In this document: positions 1 to 21,248 of the stretch, piece by piece | Position numbering within the stretch: the first letter of the stretch is position 1 | Layout: each line of letters begins with the position of its first letter | Source of the DNA: Hydractinia symbiolongicarpus | Lineage: Eukaryota; Cnidaria; Hydrozoa; Anthoathecata; Hydractiniidae | Direction of reading: 5' to 3' | Assembly: GCF_029227915.1 (NCBI RefSeq) | Contig: NC_079883.1 | Span: 3,658,001-3,722,000, forward strand | Length of the DNA stretch: 64,000 nucleotides | Notes under the pieces: model-generated | Seen by the model: only the letters and a program-made list of their open reading frames with translations | Database searches by the model: none | Told to the model about the DNA's origin: nothing | Program-made: the position numbers and the translations under genes

Positions 1-132
1 GTATGACTGATACATGCCAAATTTTTATATTCTGTTCAATGTTTTCCACCTTTTATTTCGTGCTGCAAAAATTACCACCGTTTAGTGCACACCGGGCTGG
101 TAAGTTGTACTAAAATCTTTATTTTTTTCTAG

Positions 133-3100
133 GAAAAAGACACTTGCCAGACAACTGAATGACTTTGTAAGAGTTTATACCAGGGTGAGAATACTGATTT
201 TTTTAGCTCCTTAAAATATTTTTTTTAATATAAACTGAGATAATCCCTCTGATATTTTTAAGTTGAACTGCCATCATCGTAAATCCTGGATGGAATTAAA
301 GAATACTTAAGGATTACTTCGGGACCCGTAAAAAATTCAATACAAATTCCGGCCGTTGCTTTTTTGTACGTTTTTCGGTACAATGCAAGTTTGCTGCGGA
401 CATAATATGAGTGTTTATATATGATATACAAGTCCTTACCCGTTGGAAAAGTCCAAAAGTTTTCCGATTAGCATAAAGTAATGAATTACTCTAAGAGATT
501 GGAGAAAAAGGGTCGGAAGTAAAGCTGCGCGCAACCCTTTTAAACCCACAAAGTCAAAGCTCTTACTTTTCTCCGCGTGATTTAGCCAATAACTGCTGCC
601 CGTTCAGTCGTTCCTTTCCTCCAAGGTCGTTCTTAGTCACATTTCAACAATGTGTTAAAATACAAAAATATCAGCTTTGTGTGAACATACCCTTAAATGT
701 CGTTGTGTCATTTTTTCTTTGAATTTTAATTATTTCAATTAACTAGCCCCGCTTACATTCAACACGATTCATGATTAAAATGATTTGTGAAGAGAATTTG
801 ACATACACCGACAAACAAACTAAAAAATTGTCATTCTTGTCTCGCATTTAATTACAGGTATTTCAATATATAATTGGTGATTTCTGCTGCCAAAAAATTA
901 ACACTTTTGTTATCTACTTGCTTGACCATCAAAGCAAACATTTTGTTGTTTTGTGGAAAGACATCTTTTTAAAGATTGTCTACGCTAAAACCTTGAATGT
1001 TAGACTTCCTAGTTTTCAGCGCGACCATGACCTTAATTAACTTTTTGATTCAATCTAGCGTACTTGATAGCTGGATATCCTCGGAAAACTTTTTTATTCT
1101 CTTGTTCATCTACTGTTTAGAACAACTTTTAAGGAGGTAAATAGTATTGCGGATTCTTCATACCTTAAATTTTAATTTGATATTCCCCTCACCAACACGA
1201 CGAAAAGCAACCCACCGTTCAAAAATCACGTTCCTTCTCTCTCGTGTCGCGCACATAACGCCCCCTGTCAGGGGGACTTCGTCCCTACGATTTTCGTGGA
1301 CATCACATTTTATGGTAGACGGGTTATTAAACGAAATTTTTTTGTAAATTATGTATGCATGCTAAATGTGAAGTTTTCAAGCTAGATATAATAAATATCT
1401 CTGTTTTTTGTTTGTTTTTGTCTTGTTTCTTTAAACTATATAGAAACTTTTTTATCACGTTACATACAAAAAACACTAAAATATACAAAACAATGTACAA
1501 AATGGATTCGGTATTAAAATATTAGTTTCAGAACTCCTGAATTAATCTGTGTTGAAGATCATCCTTTTTTTTCTTATTCGCGGCAGTCTTGTGCTGCAAC
1601 CACAGGGCGGTTAGCGCCAACCCCAAACTCAACAACACACTGATCCACCCGTAAATGTAGCCTCGACTATAACGCCATTTACTCTCGGTAATGGGGATTC
1701 GATAAAGTTTTTTCTCCATAAAAACATGGGCAGTATCGTTCTTGTGATGCTGCACGGTATAAACAACCAATCCAATGATGGATAAAAATGCGACGAAAGC
1801 CTGCAGGATGGTGATTACATAGCCGCTCCATTTCATGGGATACCCCTCACATAATGACGACAGCAAAACGGTGACGAACGACAAAACAATGGTGCCGAAC
1901 GACAGTAGGCATGCTGTTATCATGGCCGCTCTAACCTGAGCGTAATACTCGCTAAACTTAAATTTTTGTTTTAAGACTTTTCCATCGAATGCTAGTTCAT
2001 CTCTTAAAGGAATGCATCCATTTATATTGTCACAACTCCTCCATAAACCTCTATGTGATTTGTACGTTTGACCACGTATGTTTTGGTCGGTTATCACTAC
2101 CCAGTTAGTGGAAGCAATGCTTAAGACGAGGAATAGCGTGCATATAGCACAACCGATCGTTAAACATATCCAACCAGCGTTTTTCATCTTAGTAGCCAAC
2201 TTTCTTGTGTCTTCCTCCTCCTTCAAGCTGCTTAATATTCGTACTGACTTTATTACCGCAAGATCATTTGTTTATAAATCTTTAATCTTTTAATAGCATT
2301 CAGTCATAATAAAATGTTGGTTTCATGTCTGACACACTGAGACAAGTTGGGCTTGATTAAAAACAACATCCGTAATTTTTACATTAGAGAGTTTTTTGGT
2401 AAAATTTCGTTATCAATAGAGTATTTTTTTACTTACTGTATTAACATGAATGCAGGCGGTCTTGATGAAGTTGTCATAGTTACGTGCAATTGTGAATTTT
2501 TGTATTGTTTCAGGAAGTTGTAAAGAGTTTCAATGCACTACCGTGACTTGCACAATTTAGTGAATGCATTGTTTTTACGCTTAGCACAGCATGCGAGCTT
2601 TTCTATTCAAAAAAAAAATAATTTAGACTAAAGTATTTCCTGCTAATGTAGACATACCTTTATTACGACTATAAAATGTAATGTAAATAAACAAATCTTT
2701 ATGGGCTTTGCGATTATTCTCTGTAACCAAGAAACATTTAATAAGGTTTCAGCTCCATATATTCTATTTAATCACAAAAGCTATGAAAATTGCATCTCAA
2801 TAACCCGATACTAAAATACAACGGAGACATTCTAACCAGTCAAAATCAGCCACTTTCGTTGCTTAGCAACTTCCGTGTAATAACTAAGAATTTAACTAAC
2901 ACATTCCATACGAAGATATTAATTGTTTCTATTGTGATATATCTGGTCTGCAGATTGTCCATTTTGTGGGAAGATGAAATACTGACCATAGAACATTCGG
3001 GGAGAAAACAATGTCGTATAAAGGAATTACTACTTAATTCCGAAAATTACCAATAAAACATACATATTAGTAGCTACTTACGTTTCGGTTACCGTGAAAA

Positions 3101-6100
3101 AAGACGTATTGCCAGCGAGATGAGAATATTGTGAGAAACAGAATTGGTGGGATTAAAAATCCCAAATAAAAAGAACATTACTCCTGGTATACAGAAATCT
3201 CGTGTTCATCGCCACAATCATGGTCAGAATGTATTGAAACAAGACGGCTAAGTTTGAAGTTTATCACCACAAATGAATATATTGGTTGTTTTCGTATTAG
3301 AGCCGCGCATTTTGAACTTGTCAAATTTCACTTGTTAATGTTCACAACCGACTTAGAATCTTAGGTTATTTAGTTAAACCTATTTTCTTAAAACGTGCTA
3401 ATTGTTGCTGACGTCAACCCGTCCATTTTCCTGAACTTTGTGACGCCTTCGTGGGCCGCTACGTGGATTATTTCATTGAATACCACTAGCAAATTTTAAA
3501 CACTCTCTACCAAGCTTACGTATGTGCGAAAGTAGTTAACCACTTTGAAGCCTGCCACTTGTAGGGTAGTGACCATTTGACCCTTTTGCTATGTTTGAGA
3601 AGGGACAGAAAAGCTGCCTTTGTCTCATTTTGACCATTTGGTTGTAGATACCTTGGGTACCCGCGAATTTGCTGAATTCGTACAAAACAAACTTTTCCAT
3701 GGTTTTAGAGACTACGCAGAGAAATGTGTATTTGAAAGACTTTCTTTGCAAGATTTGTAAAACACAAAGTTAATGTCTTGAGATAATTATTATCTGCCGT
3801 AGATTTATCTTTTTTTTTTTTTTTTAATGACAAACATTGCTAGTTCTCTTATTTTTGTTCTGCTTTTTTGGGTAAAATAATATTCAAAAAAATTGCGCTA
3901 AATTAACTATTCGTGTTTTTCTTTGAGAAGATATTATAAACAGCTTTCTGTTTCAGAAAATCGTGGCATACCGTAAATAAAGGATTAGGCGCCCAGGGGC
4001 TTATTAGAGCTGGGGCGCTTATTTACAAATATTTCCCTAACCCTTGGGCGCTTATTCGACCAGGGCGGTTCTTGGGCACGGGGCGCTTAATCTGTCATTT
4101 ACGGTATTTCTTTAAAAAAAACACCGCAGGAAAGTTTTTATAAACCAATATCTCATTTGTTCGCTGATATTTAGGAAACTCAACTTCTAAGTGCGAATGA
4201 AGACAACCACAGTGACACGCAGGGTGCAACGTTTGTTATTGATGAAAATTCATTTCAAATGTTCTTGGCTGTGTCCAGGTAATAAATATTTATCGTTTTT
4301 GAAATTTGTTGAAAGTGTTTTTAAAAAAACTAGTCGTTAGCCCGTGGAATATCCACGGGTTCACCCGTCCTTTTTATACCGCATTGCGTGACAGACAGAC
4401 AGACAGACAGACGTATGCGGGCATTATAATATAGATAATGTCAGAGGTGTGTGTGTGGGTGTAACATTATAATTGTAAAGTGAAGGCTGGGCACGCCCCG
4501 ATGCTCATTGGATGTTTATATGGAGTTTAATAGCAAACATTTTAATTGGCTGGAATATCAAAAAATGGAATATTAATAAAATATAAAAAATAGAGAAATT
4601 TGAATAAAGTTTCTCTAACACCTTCATTTAATCATGTGTGAATGAATTTCGTTTTAAAGATGGTATCAAAATACTAAAGTTGTGGTCTAGAATTAAGAAA
4701 TATTTCGACTCTAAAAATGATGGCATTCTGTTTATTAAGTTCTGGCCAAACATCAATTTAGAAGAAAATCAGCTTAATTCCGATAGATAGAATCTACGTG
4801 AATGACTGTTTGCTTTCATTGAAACAAAATCTTCATTTTTCTTTTAGCGAGTCAGAATTGGAAGAAATATTAACAACGTACACAAGACACAACCGATCTG
4901 CTAGCATATTTCTTGGCGCGAAACCTTCAAAATATGGAGCACGAGCAAAACACGAAACAAGTGAAGCGAATCCCTCCAGTAAATCAAGGTAATTAGACAA
5001 AACGCAGGCATCTAGCGAGTCCGTGTTGCATGAACTAATAAAGTGTTTGAGTCAGTGAAATTGATTACTTGTCATCACTAAAAAAAAGGATTGCCATTTT
5101 AAGTCATTCTTACAGTACATTTCCATTTGCTAAATGCTTTTAAATCTCATATCAGTAAGTAAAGGGTATTGACTAGGAAAAACCAATAAAATAAAATTTC
5201 TCAAATTAAGTGTAAAAATTACTTTGTTCTTCTTTGCTAAATTTTTACCTAATACGAAAAAACCTGAAATTCTCATATTTTTTTTCTTATATTTGTTTAT
5301 TTAACCCTATTTAGGCCGGATATTATTCGAAAAGCCAGGAACTCGAAAACAGGCCAAAATGGTGGAATGTAAACTTAGAAATGAGAAAAAACGTGTTACG
5401 TGTTGTAAGGATATTTATAAAAAAAAAAAAAAATTGCTAATTTTTGCCCCGACCACCGATAAGTCACCATGACAGCAGACACGACTAATTTTAAACGCTA
5501 ATATATCAATACGTCAAATATTTTAAATTTCCAATGGTTATTCAACATTGAGAAAAAAAACATACCACAGACCAAGATTTTAAAAGGTCCTATAACTAAC
5601 TATATTAGTAAAAATTTACCTGGTACCCACATAGTCCCCCGACATTTGAATTCTTAAATTGTGAAAATTTCAAGCTAGCAGGGTCTTTTTTTCTTAGATA
5701 TCCTTCTGAAGAAAAGATATTTCCTAAAAGATCTCAATCTGCCTCTTCGGCGAAAAATTCTGTTTCGCTTAATCGGCCAAAATCTTGGAAGCAAAACTTA
5801 AAGCGTGCAACCAGTCATGATGGAAGCGTGGTCACACCGGCTATTGATAATGATAGTGATACATGTCACTCCGACAACAAACCTCCATCTGGCAAAAACA
5901 ATATACTACGCCCACTATCGACGTGCAGTAACCGCCTGCTGGAGAACAACACCTCACATCAACGCCACTTTTCAAGACCTTCGACAAGCGACAGTAGAAT
6001 TCATTCGAGAAGTTCAAATTGCCACCAAAGACATCATTCTGCTGACTCGCTTGTTCGAACACGTTCTGCTAGTAAGTTACGACCGGACTCGAGCAAACAA

Positions 6101-7560
6101 AGACTACACTCCATCGCAACGGTGTGCGCGTATACTGGTGCGGATGATATGTTAAAACACTATTGGCAACTTCAACAGAGAGGTTTGTAGACGTAGTTTG
6201 TTGACTGACTGAGAACTATAAATTGATATCAATTAACAGATGACTTCAAGTGCTGGTTTGCTGTAAATAAATGTATTTCTTAATTAGAACCTGGTTCAAG
6301 ACTGTCATCGCGTCCACCTTCCGGTCACTGTACCAGCCATGGTAAACCTTTTTCTTCGTTTTTTATGACATAAACACATGTCTCTGTAACTACCCTTCGG
6401 TAAGAAGTTTTAGTGCAACTATATCCAACTATAAGGGGGTTGACACGAGACCCAAAGTAAGTTCAACCGCGGTTTGAGTTGGTATAATCCACTTTGGTCC
6501 ACATTGTTACTTAATACTGTTTGCTTTATAAGAATCCTTCACTTTGGAGGAAGTGTAACTCACTTCGGGTGATGTCTGACTTTAGTTTTACGCTTCGCTG
6601 ATTTGATGTTTGTATTATTTACAAATCTAAAAGATTTATTATTCTAGATGCAGAGGAGGTGCGGTTGAAGAAAGCGTTGAATAAACTATCGATTAAACAA
6701 TCCGAACGCACGTATTGTTCGAACAACATTAAATCACACGACAGAAAAACGTCCAAAACAAAGCTTGATGCAAACGATAACCGACTTTATAACGACCTGC
6801 ATTCAGATGCGATCACTGATGACGATAAACTGGAAGAATTTATACGCTACGGTGATAAGTTTGTTTTGGAAAACGAAAAAAGTTTTAAAACTGATCGAAA
6901 GAACTGCCTACATCAAACTGCTAGCACGCAGACGGTTGATAAATATGATGAAGAAGTCAATTCGAAAGTCGGGTCTGATAAAAGAAGAACAGTGTATGGT
7001 GTGCCTCGCCCACCTGAAGGAAAAAAGCCAACTATTAAGAAGCAATTTAGTTCACAACGGATGAATAGGTAATCGAGTCTACTTTTTCTTTTGCCACAAG
7101 TTACCGAGAAGGATAGCTATTAAACACGTTTTATTTTAAACAATAACTATTTGTGTGTAAAGAAGTGTGCGGTATGGACTCGCCATGTGAAATACAGCCT
7201 CTCTTTTGCGTGGAAGTGATACACGATGAGAACGCGTTCTTAACGTGGAAATCGCATGTAAGAATGCGTCGTCTTCTGTGAGAACTGTCCTTTACAACAC
7301 TCGCATCTTTGTAAAAAATATGGATAATCTTTTGTAGTATGGTTTCCACTGGATACTCCTTAAAAAGACTCCTGAAAAGTTTTAAAATAAGACGAACTAC
7401 TGGAGAATAATTTTCTGAATTCTGTATTTTGTCTAGTTTTAGCTTTTAAATTTTTTTCTTACTAAATTTCCTTTTTTGTGGAACCAGATCACTCCTAAAA
7501 AGGGTTGGAAACTTAATGAAATTACTATTATTTTTTTTTAGATTACTGCAGAAGAAATGA
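133..7560 (+). CDS. 3' part of an unrecognised multi-exon gene (7 exons visible, 5' end outside the window)
   Basis: Exons by splice sites and phase: 133-184, 4175-4278, 4848-4988, 5698-6182, 6288-6341, 6648-7068, 7542-7560 (TGA). Every acceptor is AG and every donor GT. The frame stays open over about 424 residues, and the split codons are completed correctly at each junction, which is the main evidence that the gene is real. If the 7069 donor is not used, a stop follows at once (7070-7072). The protein is hydrophilic, rich in Ser, Arg and Lys, and has no membrane segment. Near the C-terminus is TASTQTVD, which resembles the TQT motif bound by dynein light chain LC8; the protein ends in basic residues (RLLQKK). 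The early segment (SESELEEILTTYTRHNRSAS) reminds me weakly of the C-terminal extensions of TTLL5-like tubulin ligases, but I cannot confirm this. An AATAAA follows at 7611. A claudin-like gene lies antisense in its first visible intron. Confidence 0.75.
1528..2226 (-). CDS. Claudin/PMP22-family four-transmembrane protein
   Basis: An intronless 232-residue ORF starting at ATG. Four hydrophobic segments lie at about residues 17-40, 100-124, 133-158 and 188-210, with a short cytosolic N-terminus. The first extracellular loop carries the family signature: Trp42 just after TM1, then GLWRSC at 60-65 and a second Cys at 71 (the W-GLW-C-C pattern). The tail is lysine-rich and lacks an obvious PDZ ligand. 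Such proteins act in the plasma membrane, at cell contacts or as channel and adhesion partners; which branch this belongs to cannot be told from sequence alone. The gene sits entirely inside a 4-kb intron of the plus-strand gene around it, on the opposite strand. I see no canonical AATAAA just past its stop. Confidence 0.8.
   Translation of the reverse strand: MKEEEDTRKLATKMKNAGWICLTIGCAICTLFLVLSIASTNWVVITDQNIRGQTYKSHRGLWRSCDNINGCIPLRDELAFDGKVLKQKFKFSEYYAQVRAAMITACLLSFGTIVLSFVTVLLSSLCEGYPMKWSGYVITILQAFVAFLSIIGLVVYTVQHHKNDTAHVFMEKKLYRIPITESKWRYSRGYIYGWISVLLSLGLALTALWLQHKTAANKKKKDDLQHRLIQEF
3968..4107. mobile_element. MITE with TACCGTAAAT terminal inverted repeats
   Basis: The ends are perfect 11-bp inverted repeats (ATACCGTAAAT at 3968-3978 and its complement at 4097-4107). 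Similarity continues inwards: the left GGATTAGGCGCC matches the reverse complement of the right end, GATTAAGCGCCC. Reading the outer TA as target-site duplication fits a Tc1/mariner-type element. The interior is a run of GGGGCGCTTATT-like units. No coding capacity; it lies in an intron of the left-end gene. Confidence 0.7.
4328..4440. repeat. Dispersed repeat with a short palindrome and a (GACA)n tract
   Basis: The sequence CCCGTGGAATATCCACGGG (from 4340) is a self-complementary hairpin, followed by a (GACA)n microsatellite at about 4391-4412. A diverged relative of the hairpin part lies at 35811-35845 (TAACCCATGGAAAAATCCAC), which indicates a dispersed family. Confidence 0.5.
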
Positions 7561-7610
7561 GGTGCGCAAGCCGATACGAAGTAGACAATTTATATTTGAC
7601 AAGACCTTGT

Positions 7611-7616
7611 AATAAA
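7611..7616 (+). terminator. Poly(A) signal of the left-end gene
   Basis: AATAAA, 51 bases after the TGA of the last exon (7558-7560). Confidence 0.6.
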
Positions 7617-9846
7617 ACTGCTGTAGGAAATTTTTATAAAAAATCTTTGAAAGTAGGGGATCTATTTAAATTCATGTCATGAAAAACTTGATCGCGATTT
7701 TTTTTCTCACTTTCTTACATAAAGCATAGAAACATACTGACGATGAAGATGACAATAGGAAAGTCATGTGATCTAATAATTTCTTTAAAAAAGTATTTGC
7801 TACAGTGTGGCTTAAATATTATTCTTTTATATTTATTTAGGTTTTTATAAAAATTGTATATTTTTATATTGTACATACTTTCAAAACTGATAGTTGGCGA
7901 TTTTAATAATTGTATATAAATATCTGTTCATATGGTCGTAAATATATTTCTGAAAATTTCTTGTCCAATTTACTGGCTTTTTTAAGTAAAAAAGTTATAC
8001 GCTTTCCTTTTATAAGAATATACTCTATATGAATTTTCAGAATGAAATTAGACAAAAATTTCAAAACTATCCTAAGAATATGCTCAACTTGAGATTTCGC
8101 TTGCATGATTATGAACGTTTGGTTTTTGGTTATTTTTTTGTTAATTCATATAAACTTGTATCCTATCATTGATGTAAAGTGTGTTTTCTTAGATTTTATT
8201 CCAGGTGTTTTTCTCCACAGAATCTAGTTTTTTTGTCTGCCAGATAAATTAGGCGCCTTCTTTTTACACCAGTTTACATTCTGAGGTCTTTTCGAGTCCA
8301 AAATACGATGGCCCTTATGGCTCACTTCTCCTTTTAGCAGTGACACTTCTCTTCTTAATAAGAACACTATTTTTTAGTCAAAGTACATCTCCTTATTTAA
8401 TTCCGTTAAAAACACTTCTCTTCCAAGTGGGAAAAACTACTCTTGTGAGCTCAATCCGGTCTTCAGTATATTAAATTCACAAGATTTAGTATGAACTCGC
8501 GTATATGAATAAATGACACCACATCTCCTGTGCCTACAAATGTTTAGGTTTTTGCGGTAAAATGAATTTTTCGGTTCCACAAAAACAGATTTTTTCGCGT
8601 AAAAAAACTCCTGTTAATCAAAAGTTATTTTTGTGCTCTGAGAACTACATTACGTGTTATAATATTTTTTTAAGGGTCTTCACAGGAATGCTAAACGCAT
8701 TACCTTCTTCTCGTTCCGACTTGCTTTTGTGAATTAAAATAAATTTTGTGTTATAGCTGAGAAATTTCCAGAGATCATTTCTAATAGGAACATTTTGCGA
8801 TTTGGCGAAACTTAAATTTTTTTTTAAAAAAACACATTGATGTCAGGAACATGGTATATTTCAGCAATCTAAGCTTTTTAAATTTTTACATTGTTAAATT
8901 ACATTTATTTACGGCACAATGACTTCATTGAAGCATCAAAAACATTTGTTTTTCATATATTTCCCTCACCACCAAACATCCCTGTCTGTACAAACTGGCT
9001 ATGGCCACCATCTCTAGTTCTTTTTCTTAGGAATTAAGATTATAGGGTTGTTAACCTACCTAAAATACAGTGCCTTCATGTGGCAGTTCATGTCGTAGTA
9101 GTCAAGGACAAGCAGGATATAAAGTTTCTCTCCAACAACTTCCGTTACCATATACTTCATGTTAACGACGGATGGTGATAAAATAATTCACATAGCGGTG
9201 GCGGTGGGAAGTGAGTCATAGGGGCCATCCGTACAAAAAACTCGCGAATTTTTTGGATAGACTTTCGTGAATATACAAATAAAAAATTTGCGCAAGAAAA
9301 ACTTCCCAAAATCTAAAATTAGATATTTTTCGCAGCATAAACTTTCGCAAGAGTTTATGTTTGAGAACTAAGTGTCTAACAGAGGATGGATATTTTATCG
9401 TTTTAATTTTACTTTATCGCGTCTTAAGTAATAAAAAATTTCTTTTTGTGTTCTGTATTTTCCCGTGCAATTTTCAGTTGCAAGATAAATCCAGTGATTA
9501 TTTAAAGGCTTTTGAGACCAGCAGTTTTAGTGGGTAAACATTCGAGGGTAATCTTTTGCTAATTTAGAGAGTTTTTACTAAATAAAATTTCGCGAATTGT
9601 CATTTTTAAAAGTTTTGCGAGCAGTTCCTCAAAAAGGCTAAAAATCGCGAATTTTTTTGAGTGGCGTGCGTACCTGGTCATACATAATAAAATGGACGCG
9701 AAGAAAATTTACGGAAAATATAAAATATCTTAAAATAAGTTTTTCTAGGGGAGTGTGAACACATAATCACAACACTGCGATTTCAAGATGTCAGACACGT
9801 AGGCTGGTGACAGCTATATTAATTTGCTCTGATTAAAAAGTTAAAA
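7617..9846. other. Intergenic, repeat-rich
   Basis: No coding exon I can support. It contains a dispersed repeat (about 8208-8300) with a relative at about 50309-50400, several TTCGCGAA-like stretches, and a putative MITE at 9231-9673. The YIPF4 promoter and 5' UTR must lie in the last part; I cannot place the transcription start. Confidence 0.5.
9231..9673. mobile_element. Putative MITE with GTAC / TCGCGAA ends
   Basis: The left end begins GTACAAAAAACTCGCGAA. The right end, read on the other strand, is GTACGCACGCCACTC followed by an A-run and TTCGCGA. The ends share GTAC, ACTC, the A-run and TCGCGA in the same order but are not perfect repeats. The interior holds more TTCGC and GCGAA words. 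No ORF. Confidence 0.4.
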
Positions 9847-18929
<9,083 letters not shown>

Positions 18930-19386
18930 GATTCACATGGCATATGGTATCCGACTTAAAAGTAATAACTGAAGAAGAAGCAAGAAAAAAGCTAGTGCAG
19001 GCAAGAAATGCTTGTAGGTGTCTTAAGGTGTCTTATGCAACTTTGGAGTATTTTTTAACATAGTAAAGGAACTGTAAACGGTTATCCAAGGCAACATGAT
19101 TGGATGTTAATCAATGTTGAACAAAACAATCCAGTGTACGGCCTTCAGAATGACTTTGTTAACGTTTTTGTTTGTTTACATGTGTTATTTATTAAACTTT
19201 GTGTGCGCATGTAATTTATTGTTTATTTTTGAATTTTCTACATATTAAAAAATATATATTTTGTTATTGTTATTCCGATAGAAGCTGGAAATTATTATAA
19301 ACTGGTTTAATATTTTTGACGTGTGGGTGTGCACATTGGTAGTGTGTTGTTTTGGGAAATGCGTCACAATGAATTTTTAAATACTT

Positions 19387-19520
19387 TTAAGCCAGAAACG
19401 ATCTTAAATGAGAAAATTCGCGAAATTTTTGTATTTTGCGAACAAACATTCGCAAATCGATGTCATTAGGAAATTTAGCGAGCAATAACTTTCGCAAGTT
19501 ACCAAAATTTAACACTCCAA
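19387..19520. repeat. Dispersed TTCGCGAA-rich repeat
   Basis: Contains AAAATTCGCGAAATTTTTG, CATTCGCAAATCG and AACTTTCGCAAGTTACC in close succession, matching the word content of 9231-9673 and 32291-32421. It is probably a decayed MITE of the same kind. Confidence 0.4.
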
Positions 19521-19562
19521 AATTTAACACTGCAAAATTTAACACTGCAAAATTTAACATTT
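19503..19562 (+). repeat. Short tandem array of a 15-bp unit
   Basis: About four copies of AAAATTTAACACTGC with one- or two-base differences. It makes the opposite strand look like a short open frame (NFGVLNFAVLNF), which is not a gene. Confidence 0.85.
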
Positions 19563-20650
19563 CAAGGATTACCAAGGATTGTCAAAGCATAAAATTAAAA
19601 TAGACCATTCCTGCTGATCTTTTTTTTGTTAACATCATCTTTTGCGAATTAATGTTCTTTAAAACTTTCTTAAAATTATTTTGAATAAAATTCGCGAAAA
19701 AATTTTGGGGAGAAATTACATTTTTATCTGTAATGTCCCACACATGTTCACCGAATGATAAAATTTTTAAGGCTCCCAATGTAACTTGAAATTTGTAGAA
19801 AATATTATTTATATGTACGTAATATGAAGTATTCATCTCCCATCCTAGTATTGGACTACAATTTATTTCAAAGTTAGTCCCAATGAAACTGGTGCACAAA
19901 TTCTATCATGGTTGAGTATCTGTTGTAGGCTTTTTTTAACAGCTACATAAGCAGTCTCTAGGTCCGACCTCCGCTAAGAAATACTTTTCGTATACTTAGT
20001 TCCTTTGTGATTCAACAGAGGTATTGTTGTTTTGTCAGTGAACTTAGATAACTGGAGTTTTAAGAAGGAGTCTCGAATTATATCTCATCATATGTTTTTA
20101 CATATTTTGGATAAAATTGAACAATAATATAACGGAAGTTATCGTTTACGATGGAAGACATTGTTTTAGTAACAGATCCGTGCATTACCGTATGCAAGCA
20201 ACATTTTTACATTAAAAAACTTGTGCATTTTTTTAAATAAACCAAAGATAACGTAGTGATAATACTGGAAAAACTAGAAAATACTTGAATTAAAAATCGA
20301 ATTTTAGTCTTTTTCCAGTATATGTATAGTACTTAAAAAAGACATCAAATATACATAACGTCTTGCATCGGTCATTTTATTAATTTTCTAATTTCATTAG
20401 AATGACCTATGACCATATGATTTCTTCTAAATTTTTAGTTTTTCAAACTCAGAATTATTTTTTAAATCCGGTCGTCTTTTGGTTTTATATTCTAGGGCTT
20501 ATCACGTGCCAAGACATATGACTTTCCTGTGTTAAAAAATATGATTTTTTTTCATTTTTGCCGTAATAAAAGAATATAATAGAATTTATAACAATATCTA
20601 AGAGAAGTAAGGTTATACGATACAATTCTACTCCATAGAACTTTTAAGTC

Positions 20651-20656
20651 TTTATT
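20651..20656 (-). terminator. Poly(A) signal of the class II aldolase-like gene
   Basis: TTTATT on the plus strand, AATAAA on the minus strand, 27 bases past the stop codon. Confidence 0.65.
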
Positions 20657-20682
20657 ACAAAAAGCTTTGGGGACGAGAATGA

Positions 20683-21248
20683 TTATGATAGGTAAGATTC
20701 ACATTTTTTGATTATTTCTGAATGCAAAACATTTCGACAATCTATAACATCTTGTCCCAGTATATAATAACCGTGATTAAGTCTAATAAAAACTTTATGA
20801 CTCGGATATGTGTATTCCTTCAGCATTTCAATCATTACTTCAGTATCCTCAGGGGTCGAAAACAAGGTTTCTCTGGAAAACGGAAAGTTATATTTCACTG
20901 CCTCTTCAGCTGTCGCCAATGCGTGGCCATGAAGAGCTGCTGTTGGACTTTCCGCCAACGTTTTACTCGGTAACAAATTTAGCACGCACCAATGCATAGG
21001 GGAATCACTGGTTGGTCGAATATTGTCATGCTCTGAGTAATACACGCAACTCCATGATTCAGTGTCGAATTCGCTTATCAAACACATAGAGTTCAATACA
21101 TCCATTTCTCCTGCATACCTTCCTGATTTTGTTACCAGTGTATAGATAACTCCATTTAGCATTACTTTACTCGCTCCATTACCTGCTACTTTCCCATCTG
21201 CTGGGATCACCGGTGATAAGCCGTATTTTTCCTGCTCTAATAATGCTT
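20683..21248 (-). CDS. Class II aldolase/adducin-domain protein, 3' terminal exon
   Basis: A minus-strand exon of 187 codons ending in TAA, preceded by a good acceptor (pyrimidine tract and AG at 21249-21250). It opens with ALLEQEKYGLSP, then IPADGKVAGNGASKV, the conserved start of one class II aldolase-like family. Metal-binding His candidates are the HGH pair in AALHGHALAT and the His in RLNHGYYILG. PTSDSPMHW and TLFSTPEDTE are other family-like blocks. The domain is almost complete here, so the missing 5' exon should encode only a few residues; I could not place it. Enzymes of this fold cleave or epimerise sugar phosphates, and adducin uses the fold structurally. With the histidines kept, a metal-dependent enzyme is likelier, substrate unknown. 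Close relatives I recall are mainly bacterial. Confidence 0.8.

Larger units (their letters stand above)
18930..20650. other. Intergenic between convergent YIPF4 and the aldolase-like gene
   Basis: No coding region supported. It contains the YIPF4 3' UTR, the TTCGCGAA repeat and the 15-bp array. The two flanking genes are transcribed towards each other. Confidence 0.5.

Noticed and set aside
3408-3415. TGACGTCA (CRE-like site), also at 56205
   Set aside because: A single 8-mer is expected by chance at about this rate in 64 kb; only position near a mapped promoter would make it meaningful.
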